A model generated the notes under the pieces. The model made no database searches. It was not told the DNA's origin and saw only the letters and a list, made by a program, of their open reading frames with translations. The position numbers were made by a program, and so were the translations under genes. A DNA stretch of 32,085 nucleotides, from assembly GCA_007131755.1 (NCBI GenBank), contig SLPW01000486.1, positions 1 through 32,085 of the forward strand, given 5' to 3'. The stretch comes from Myxococcales bacterium. GTDB lineage: Bacteria; Myxococcota_A; Bradymonadia; Bradymonadales; Bradymonadaceae. Within the stretch, counting starts at the first letter, position 1; every line of letters begins with the position of its first letter. Positions 16,596 through 22,823 of the stretch are shown piece by piece.

Positions 16596-17810
16596 ATGAG
16601 TTCGAAGAGCCATTCCGCAAGAGACGCCAAGAGGGGGCTGAACAAGATCTTGAAGGTCGCCGTCAAAGGGGGGGCAAGTGATATCCATATCAAGGCGGGG
16701 TTGCCGCCGGTATTTCGGGTCGACGGCTCGCTGATGCCGTTGCGGGACTCCAAGCGCCTGAGTCCGGAGGAGATCGGACAGATGGCGGCGGCGATCATGA
16801 CCAAATATCAGCGCGAGCAGTTCGAGCGCGATCTCGATCTGGACCTTTCCTACGGGGTGCCAGGGGTGGGCCGATTTCGAGTCAACGTCTTTCAGCAGCG
16901 AGGCTCGATCGGGCTGGTCTTTCGGATCATCCCCTTCAAGGTGGGAAGTATCGAGGAGCTATTATTGCCGGAGGTGATCTCGGAGTTGGCGGAGTCGCGG
17001 CGGGGGCTGATTCTGGTCACGGGAGCGACGGGAAGCGGCAAGTCGACGACTCTGGCGTCGATGGTGGACTATATCAACCAGACGCGCACTGCCCATATCA
17101 TCACCATTGAAGATCCCATCGAATTCTTGATCCGCGACAAGCGCAGCATCATCAACCAGCGGGAGGTGGGAAACGATACCGGTGATTTTTCGCGAGCTCT
17201 CAAGGCGGCGCTGCGTCAGGATCCGGACGTGATCATGCTCGGGGAGATGCGCGATCTGGAGACGATCGAGATTGCCATGACGGCAGCGGAGACGGGGCAC
17301 CTGGTGATGTCGACGCTGCACACGGTGGACGCCGCGGAGTCGGTCAACCGGATCGTCACCGCCTTTCCTCCCCATATGCGCGACCACGCGCGCTACCAAT
17401 TCGCCAATCTGTTCAAGGGGGTCGTCGCCCAGCGCCTGGTGCCGAGAGCCGACGGCAAGGGAAGGGTGCCTGCAGTGGAGGTGATGATGGGCACAGCGCG
17501 AATTCAGGAGATGATTCTGGAGGAAGAGTCGGCGCGCAGTCTGACGGAGCAGATCGCTCAGGGGTTCGACAATTACGGGATGCAGACCTTCGATCAGTCT
17601 CTGATGTGGCTGCTGCAAAACGGCTATATCACCTATGAGGAGGCGTTGGTTCAGTCAACGAATCCCGACGACTTTGCGTTGCGGGTCAGCGGTGTGGCGT
17701 CGTCGACGAATGACGGACAGTGGGACGATTTCGAGGGGCCCGGCGATTCGAGTTTCGACGATGACGATGATGATTTTAATCTCGACGAGTTTGAGATCGA
17801 CCGGTTCTGA
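16596..17810 (+). CDS. pilT: type IV pilus retraction ATPase (PilT/PilU family)
   Basis: This 404-residue secretion-superfamily ATPase has a PAS-like N-domain (residues 15-115, with GGASDIHIKAG and PPVFRVDG), Walker A GATGSGKS at 143-150, the Asp box IEDPIEF, Walker B DVIMLGEMRD at 211-220 and the His box TGHLVMSTLHT. It would sit as a hexamer under the pilus base and power retraction. The segment YGMQTFDQSLMWLL is shared with PilT and PilU, so the exact paralogue is uncertain. After the family's usual DFALRVSGV ending there is a 40-residue acidic extension containing six consecutive Asp. No other core pilus gene is in the window. The ATG at 16596 has only a weak ribosome site. Confidence 0.92.
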   Translation: MSSKSHSARDAKRGLNKILKVAVKGGASDIHIKAGLPPVFRVDGSLMPLRDSKRLSPEEIGQMAAAIMTKYQREQFERDLDLDLSYGVPGVGRFRVNVFQQRGSIGLVFRIIPFKVGSIEELLLPEVISELAESRRGLILVTGATGSGKSTTLASMVDYINQTRTAHIITIEDPIEFLIRDKRSIINQREVGNDTGDFSRALKAALRQDPDVIMLGEMRDLETIEIAMTAAETGHLVMSTLHTVDAAESVNRIVTAFPPHMRDHARYQFANLFKGVVAQRLVPRADGKGRVPAVEVMMGTARIQEMILEEESARSLTEQIAQGFDNYGMQTFDQSLMWLLQNGYITYEEALVQSTNPDDFALRVSGVASSTNDGQWDDFEGPGDSSFDDDDDDFNLDEFEIDRF

Positions 17811-17903
17811 AGCGGCGACGGGCACGATGAGTAGAGTCGAAAGCCGCGCCGACGGTGAACAGGAGATGAGGACAATGATCGTGATCTGGCATCTAGGATT
17901 GTC

Positions 17904-19271
17904 ATGACGACAGGCTTGTGGCGAGGATTGTTGGTGGGGTTGGCGGCCCTGGGGGCGGTGATGGTGTCCACTCCGGCTGTGGCGAGCGAGGAGGATGGAG
18001 AAAGTCTCCGGGTGGTGATCGCCAAGGTCTCCGACGGCAGTGACCAGGTCATCGAGCAGGCACTTCGCGATCTAGAGGGGCTCGAGTTTCGCTCCTACGA
18101 CTGGTTCGTCGACCAGGCTCGGTCTCGAGCCTTGAATCCGGAAGGAATACTGACGAATCCGTCGGATTTGATGTGGGCCATGGATGGCGGCGCGATCGGG
18201 CTGATCATCGATATCGTCGAAGAAGACGATCAGGATTACCGGGTGCGGTTCATCACCGATGAGGAGGCGGTGGCGGAGCACGAATTTCTGGCCGATCGTG
18301 GTCACGACGGAGCGATTCGCCGTGGGGGGGCGACGGTGATAAAGGTGGAATTGGAGCGGTTTTTGGGGCGCGACGCCGATCGGTGGACGGCGGCGATGGC
18401 GGCGGGACGAGAGGATTCGCAGCCCGCAGAGGAAGACGAAGAGAGCACGCAGGAGGTCGATCTCAGTGATCCACAGGCGATGCGGGATGCCGCTGCGGCC
18501 GATGATGAGGAGTTGCTTCAGATCTTGAGTCGGGACTGGCTGTGGTTGCGCGCTCATCTACGCATCTTTAACAAAGACGTGTCCGTGGCGGCGGAGAACG
18601 CCGTATTTACCCACAACTCCGGACAGTTTTTCGGCTACGAGTTGGACGTGGAGGCCTTTCCCTTCGGTCAATCGAATCCGGAGTTGATGGAGGCGGGCTT
18701 TTACGCCACCTTCAGTCATGGATTTTATGATATGACGGTCACCGATGTCTCCAATGGGGACGATCCGCAGTCCGTGGCGGTGTCGGTGACGAATTTGACC
18801 GTGGAAGGGGGAGCCCTCTATCGTCTCGACACGCCGCTGGAGGATAGTAACCGCCAGGTGCGGTTTAAGTTGGGCGGTCGATACGACAGCTACTCTTTGA
18901 CGGAGAATCCGGCGGTGCCAAATATGAGCATGATCTCGCTGGTGCTGGGAACACGGCTGGTGATGCCTGTAGCGACCGAGGAGTTTGCGGTGACGGCGGG
19001 ACTCGATATCTCGCCATTGGCCTTTTTTGGTGCCGGTTCGGACATCTTCGGGGCCGACTCGTTTAGCTTCGGATTCGGTTCGGAGTTGGGTGTGTTGGTG
19101 GAGGTGATGGACAACGGCTTTTTGTCAGCGGGCTATTCGTTTCGGCTCATGAGAAGCGACTTCAGTGACGCCGGGGAGCCGATTCACGAGGGAAGCGAGC
19201 TGGTGTTTAGCGATTCGGAGGTCTTCGATCTCAATCACGGGTTGCGCGCCGGGTTTGTGTACCAATACTAA
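17904..19271 (+). CDS. exported two-part protein with a probable C-terminal outer-membrane beta-barrel
   Basis: The 455-residue product starts with a signal peptide (hydrophobic core about residues 7-22, probable cleavage after AVA at 27). Residues of about 30-135 form a small alpha/beta-looking domain. Residues of about 140-180 are an acidic linker. From about residue 185 to the end, alternating hydrophobic/polar strands rich in Gly, Tyr and Phe suggest a beta-barrel, and the chain ends LRAGFVYQY with a terminal aromatic residue, as many outer-membrane proteins do. No named family is recognised. AGGA at 17893-17896 supports the ATG at 17904. It sits between a pilus ATPase and a PilZ-like protein, which suggests an envelope or motility role, but that is inference only. 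Confidence 0.75.
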   Translation: MTTGLWRGLLVGLAALGAVMVSTPAVASEEDGESLRVVIAKVSDGSDQVIEQALRDLEGLEFRSYDWFVDQARSRALNPEGILTNPSDLMWAMDGGAIGLIIDIVEEDDQDYRVRFITDEEAVAEHEFLADRGHDGAIRRGGATVIKVELERFLGRDADRWTAAMAAGREDSQPAEEDEESTQEVDLSDPQAMRDAAAADDEELLQILSRDWLWLRAHLRIFNKDVSVAAENAVFTHNSGQFFGYELDVEAFPFGQSNPELMEAGFYATFSHGFYDMTVTDVSNGDDPQSVAVSVTNLTVEGGALYRLDTPLEDSNRQVRFKLGGRYDSYSLTENPAVPNMSMISLVLGTRLVMPVATEEFAVTAGLDISPLAFFGAGSDIFGADSFSFGFGSELGVLVEVMDNGFLSAGYSFRLMRSDFSDAGEPIHEGSELVFSDSEVFDLNHGLRAGFVYQY

Positions 19272-19323
19272 TACGTCGCCCACCAGGGGCGGCGCATCAA
19301 TCAGTAACACGAGAGGACGTCAG

Positions 19324-21177
19324 GTGTCGGATCCAAACTACTCAGCAATACGGGCCCGCCTTCGGTACGAGAATGTCGAAGAGTTCGTCGACAGCTACGG
19401 CCGCTATATTTCGCGGCGCGGAATGTTCTTGCCGATGGCAGCGAGCAAATTGAAGCCGGTGGGCACAACGGTTCGCTTTCAGTTGCTGTTGGCCGACGGG
19501 ACATCGGCGATGCTCGGTGAAGGGGTGGTGCGCAAATTGAAGGGGTTGGACGACGCCTCCACGGACGGTCCGGTGGGGATGTTGGTGAAATTCTCCAAAC
19601 TCAGTCCGGACTCCAAGAAGCTTGTCGACCGGGTGGTCAAGGAGAAGGAGGAGGCGAAGAGAACGATTCGTCAAACGCAGCCTACACCGGGCGGGCAACC
19701 GGCGGTGACGGCCGAGGCTGCGAGCAGTGCGACCACGGGAGTCCTGGCAGCGGAACAAGCCGATCAGTTGGTCAGTGAGGCCGGTTCCGATTCTGAGGCA
19801 TCACTGGCAGAGACCAATCAACCCGATCATGGTCCGAGGACCCGCGAAGTGGAGCTTCCCGTTGATGACGAGTCAGACACCATGACCTCAGGCGATGAGG
19901 TCTTCGGCGGCGCGACGTCACAGGCCGCTGTCGACGGTGACCCGGCTGAGGCAGTAGCGGAGGCGCTGGACAGCGGTACCTACGAAGCGGCGGCGCAGTC
20001 GACTCCGTCCGTGAGCGCAGAGACACTGCAAGAAGAGAGCGATCCCTTTGCGGGATTGGCAGATGAAATGCTGGAGGGATTCAATCAATCTTCTCAGGAG
20101 CAAGAGTCGGACTACCTGGGTGGAAGTGCTGATGAACTGGAGGACGATGCAGATTTTTTCTCCGAGCCGCAGGAACCCGCCGGCGATGAAGGTGCTGCGT
20201 CTGAGGAGGACGTCGCCTCCGGTGGCGCCGATGGCGATCTTCAGCAGTCACAGGAAGAAGCAAAGGAGGCCCACGAACCGAAGGCGCTCGCGCAGTCTGA
20301 AGGTGGCCTGAAGGTGATGGCCTACGACGAGTCGGACTACGATGAAGCGGCCACCCGAGATTTCGAACAATTCGCCCTTGCTGGTGAAGAGGGCGAGGTG
20401 GACGAGATGTTCGACAATATCTTCGGCGGTGGAGGGGACGACGGTCTCTTCGGAGGCGGCGGGGGTGATGACGACGGGATAGACGATTTCTTCGGCGCTG
20501 AAAGTGACGGGGCAGCCGAAGAACCGGGATCTGAGGATGTCGAAGAGGAGAGCGAAGCAGGCCTGGAAGTGGACAGTGAATTTGTGGCCGAAGAAGAGGA
20601 GGTCGCGCAGGTGGGGCCACCGCCGGCTGCCGAAGCTCAGGAGGCATCTGACGAGGAAGGCCCGGATATTCCTGGCGATGAGGAAGCACAGAAGGACTCG
20701 GACCTCGATCTGGCCGATGACGATGGCGACGAGGAGTGGGGCTGGACTTCCGAAGAGGACGACGATGACGACGAGGTGGAGGATTCGATCTCGATTCGGG
20801 AGGTCGAAGGCGACTCCACTGACCATATCCAATCGCTATTGTCCATGGATGACGAGGATGACGATGAGGAGCCAGAGCTGACCCTGAATATCGGCGGAGG
20901 AACCCTTCAGGAAGAATCTTCGGAGGTAGAGGACGAGCCCGATCCAGACGACAGCATGGAGATGCTGTTGGCGACGGCGAAGCAGGACCTGGAGAGCAAG
21001 AAGGAAGCGGAGACGGAAGAGGATGACGACCGCGATATCCTCGATGAACTCCTCGGTGAGGACGATGACCTCCCGCCGCCGATAGCCGGTCCCGTGCCGC
21101 TGGATCTTCCCGATCCGGGCCAGTCCAAGAAGAAGAAAAAGGGCTTTATCTCCAAATTCTTCGGCGGAGATGACTGA
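19324..21177 (+). CDS. PilZ-like domain protein with a very long acidic disordered tail
   Basis: The GTG at 19324 follows GAGAGGA (19311-19317) with good spacing, giving 617 residues; longer open sequence upstream overlaps the previous gene and looks non-native. Residues of about 5-105 resemble the atypical PilZ domain common in myxobacterial paralogues (YISRRGMFLP, then ADGTSAMLGEGVVRKL and PVGMLVKFSKLSPDSKKL). The canonical (D/N)xSxxG motif is partly kept (S30, G33), but Y28 replaces the Asp/Asn, so c-di-GMP binding is uncertain. Residues of about 110-600 are low-complexity and dominated by Glu, Asp, Ser and Ala. The last residues switch to a basic amphipathic end (KKKKKGFISKFFGG). The design suggests a scaffold with one folded domain and a membrane- or partner-binding tail. 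The gene starts 52 nt after the outer-membrane-like protein gene. Confidence 0.85.
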   Translation: MSDPNYSAIRARLRYENVEEFVDSYGRYISRRGMFLPMAASKLKPVGTTVRFQLLLADGTSAMLGEGVVRKLKGLDDASTDGPVGMLVKFSKLSPDSKKLVDRVVKEKEEAKRTIRQTQPTPGGQPAVTAEAASSATTGVLAAEQADQLVSEAGSDSEASLAETNQPDHGPRTREVELPVDDESDTMTSGDEVFGGATSQAAVDGDPAEAVAEALDSGTYEAAAQSTPSVSAETLQEESDPFAGLADEMLEGFNQSSQEQESDYLGGSADELEDDADFFSEPQEPAGDEGAASEEDVASGGADGDLQQSQEEAKEAHEPKALAQSEGGLKVMAYDESDYDEAATRDFEQFALAGEEGEVDEMFDNIFGGGGDDGLFGGGGGDDDGIDDFFGAESDGAAEEPGSEDVEEESEAGLEVDSEFVAEEEEVAQVGPPPAAEAQEASDEEGPDIPGDEEAQKDSDLDLADDDGDEEWGWTSEEDDDDDEVEDSISIREVEGDSTDHIQSLLSMDDEDDDEEPELTLNIGGGTLQEESSEVEDEPDPDDSMEMLLATAKQDLESKKEAETEEDDDRDILDELLGEDDDLPPPIAGPVPLDLPDPGQSKKKKKGFISKFFGGDD

Positions 21178-21198
21178 AGGAAGCGTTAGGTAGCCCCA

Positions 21199-21245
21199 GG
21201 AGCGCGGCGAGCTTGGCCGCATTGCGGGCTGGTAGCCCGCGCTCC
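21199..21245. repeat. palindromic element, candidate dispersed intergenic repeat
   Basis: A perfect 9-bp inverted repeat (GGAGCGCGG 21199-21207, CCGCGCTCC 21237-21245) encloses a second perfect hairpin (GCGGGCT 21224-21230, AGCCCGC 21234-21240, loop GGT). The two pairings compete. The composition differs from its neighbours and resembles the GC-rich palindromic units that are scattered between genes in many bacterial genomes. It may also terminate transcription after the PilZ-like gene, although no T-tract follows. Confidence 0.45.
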
Positions 21246-21316
21246 GATTGTAGGTGTCGATGCTCATGAGGGTCGGGGCTTCGTGTTTAGATTGGGGACC
21301 GACGAAGGAGGCATTC

Positions 21317-21472
21317 ATGCTGTACTCCATCGACGATCCCCGGAGAGACCCGCCGCGTCTGTCTGCCGGCATTCGGGCCGTCCTGGTGATCACCTTTTTA
21401 TTGGCGGTAATCGTGGCCGCTCTGTACTTCCTCGACCGCTTCGCAGGGGTGGCGATGGTGTTGGGGGGATAA
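21317..21472 (+). CDS. 51-residue single-pass membrane protein
   Basis: The ATG at 21317 follows a strong ribosome site (AAGGAGG, 21305-21311) with 5-nt spacing. The product has a charged N-terminus with several Asp, Arg and Pro (residues 1-20), then one hydrophobic helix (about residues 21-43, IRAVLVITFLLAVIVAALYF), then a short Gly-rich end. An upstream in-frame ATG at 21254 lacks a comparable ribosome site. No homologue is recognised. The good translation signal and clean membrane helix argue that it is real. Confidence 0.6.
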   Translation: MLYSIDDPRRDPPRLSAGIRAVLVITFLLAVIVAALYFLDRFAGVAMVLGG

Positions 21473-21529
21473 GCGATATCCATACCCCGAGGTCGTGTAA
21501 AGCCAATGATCGCGCCGTTTGAGAGGGAT

Positions 21530-21550
21530 ATCGATCGAGGATCGATCGAT
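21530..21550. promoter_or_regulatory. GATC-rich palindrome upstream of the methyltransferase gene
   Basis: ATCGATCGA (21530-21538) and TCGATCGAT (21542-21550) are perfect inverted repeats around a 3-nt centre. Three overlapping or adjacent GATC sites lie inside, with others at 21508 and 21585. This could be an operator or a methylation-sensitive switch for the downstream gene. Both the function and the methyltransferase specificity are inferred. Confidence 0.4.
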
Positions 21551-21632
21551 TAAGGGGGCTCAAATGGGTTGACAGCTTGACACCGATCGTGGGGAAGCTT
21601 AGCCTCGACTCGACCTTGATCAGAGATACGGA

Positions 21633-21683
21633 CCCGTCAAAAAAGCGAGGCAGTCCCCACGGATGGGGAAGCGAGACGACGGG
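21633..21683. other. nested inverted repeat in the methyltransferase upstream region
   Basis: The outer arms are CCCGTC (21633-21638) and GACGGG (21678-21683). The inner arms are CCCCA (21655-21659) and TGGGG (21664-21668) with a 4-nt loop. A run of six As sits inside the left arm, so on the minus strand a T-tract follows the inner hairpin. It may be a minus-strand terminator or a structured leader of the methyltransferase mRNA. Confidence 0.3.
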
Positions 21684-21868
21684 AGCCATCGCTGAGAGGA
21701 TTTCCGTTGGAAGCGTCCTTACCGGCGCCGACGATGGATGCTGAGCAGCACCTGTCCGGGCGCTGTGACGGCGAAGACAGGGATGTATTTTCGCAACTGG
21801 CCACGGATGGCCCACTTCAGACTCCGCGCTTTGAGGAGTCATGAGGTGCGACACGACAGGGATGTCAT

Positions 21869-22684
21869 ATGGAAGCGACGAAGTTGGAAGCACGCACGTT
21901 CGACCGAAAACCCTATTATAAAGACCAGCGGGGATTTACCCTCTTTCAGGGGGATTCTCTCCAATTGTTGGCCGAGATGGAGTCGGAGCAATTCGACATG
22001 ATCTTTGCCGATCCTCCCTATTTTCTGTCCAACGACGGTGTCACCTGTAAGTCGGGCAGAATGGTATCGGTCAACAAAGGCCGATGGGACAAGTCGAAAG
22101 GGGTGGAGAATAATCACGCCTTCAACCTGCAGTGGCTCGAGCAATGTCAGCGTCTGTTGAAGCCCAATGGGACGATCTGGGTCAGCGGGACCTTCCACGT
22201 TGTCTTCTCGCTGGGCTTCGCGATGCAGCAGTTGGATTATAAGATCTTGAACGATATCTCTTGGTTCAAGGTCAATCCACCGCCGAATCTGTCGTGTCGC
22301 TACTTCACGCACAGCACGGAGACGGTGATCTGGGCGGCGAAGAACAAGGACAGCCGTTATACCTTCAATTATAAGAAGATGAAGGAGATGAACGGCGGCA
22401 AGCAGATGAAAAGCCTGTGGCATATCATGTCGCCGCGAAAGGCGGAGAAGAAGCACGGCAAGCACCCGACGCAAAAGCCCATCAAGCTGATGAACCGGAT
22501 CGTTTTGGCGGCCTCCGATCCAGGCGATCGCATCCTCGATCCCTTCTGCGGATCGTCGACGACGGGACTGGCGGCGGTGGATCAGGGACGGCAATTCGTG
22601 GGAATCGATCAGAGCGAGGAATATCTCGATCTGTCCATCAAGCGCTTTGAGGACCTGGTCGCCGAGGGAGCAGAACAGGAATGA
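21869..22684 (+). CDS. beta-class DNA adenine methyltransferase, DpnA (M.DpnIIB)-like
   Basis: The 271-residue protein has the amino-methyltransferase motifs in beta-class order: catalytic motif IV DPPY (48-51, in FADPPYFLSN) comes before SAM-binding motif I DPFCGSSTTG (224-233, then GRQFVGIDQSEEY). The stretches SVNKGRWDKSKG, NLSCRYFTHSTET and GKHPTQKP closely resemble the pneumococcal GATC methyltransferase DpnA as I recall it, so N6-adenine methylation of GATC is the most likely activity. DpnA also modifies single-stranded DNA during transformation. No restriction endonuclease is adjacent, so this is probably a solitary enzyme. The ATG at 21869 follows AGGGAT with moderate spacing. A strong hairpin separates it from the helicase gene downstream. 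Confidence 0.93.
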   Translation: MEATKLEARTFDRKPYYKDQRGFTLFQGDSLQLLAEMESEQFDMIFADPPYFLSNDGVTCKSGRMVSVNKGRWDKSKGVENNHAFNLQWLEQCQRLLKPNGTIWVSGTFHVVFSLGFAMQQLDYKILNDISWFKVNPPPNLSCRYFTHSTETVIWAAKNKDSRYTFNYKKMKEMNGGKQMKSLWHIMSPRKAEKKHGKHPTQKPIKLMNRIVLAASDPGDRILDPFCGSSTTGLAAVDQGRQFVGIDQSEEYLDLSIKRFEDLVAEGAEQE

Positions 22685-22716
22685 TCCTCCGTTCTTCGCA
22701 GTTGGAAGCAGGGAAG

Positions 22717-22749
22717 CGGCCGTACTCGCCAGGAGGGCGAGTGCGGTCG
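22717..22749 (+). terminator. 14-bp hairpin between methyltransferase and helicase genes
   Basis: Bases 22717-22730 pair with 22736-22749 around a 5-nt loop (AGGAG). All 14 pairs form, with two G-T wobbles (22719/22747 and 22723/22743). There is no T-tract downstream. This is one of the strongest hairpins in the window. It could end the methyltransferase transcript or protect and expose mRNA ends. Confidence 0.45.
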
Positions 22750-22823
22750 TCGCCGTTGTGGCTTGTGGTTCAGAATGCGACAGTGGGCCGACGGCACCGA
22801 GAATCGAAGATCGAGGACATACC

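Larger units (their letters stand above)
21473..21868. other. 396-nt intergenic region before the methyltransferase gene
   Basis: No convincing gene is seen. The region contains five GATC sites in about 80 nt, four of them between 21508 and 21547, including a 21-nt palindrome (21530-21550). Two TTGACA -35-like boxes lie in tandem at 21569-21574 and 21577-21582, without a convincing -10. A nested inverted repeat follows at 21633-21683. Confidence 0.6.

Noticed and set aside
15331-16620. Long minus-strand frame opposite recA
   Set aside because: It is a mirror of recA codon bias (Asp/Glu codons reading as Val/Leu/His-rich sequence on the other strand), not a gene.
17827-17907. 26-codon open frame whose stop overlaps the start of the outer-membrane-like gene (ATGA)
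   Set aside because: No good ribosome site of its own, and the downstream gene already has AGGA at a normal distance.
21390-21893. Minus-strand 167-codon frame over the methyltransferase upstream region
   Set aside because: Composition is rich in Ser, Pro and Arg, as expected of non-coding GC-rich DNA; no ribosome site or domain.
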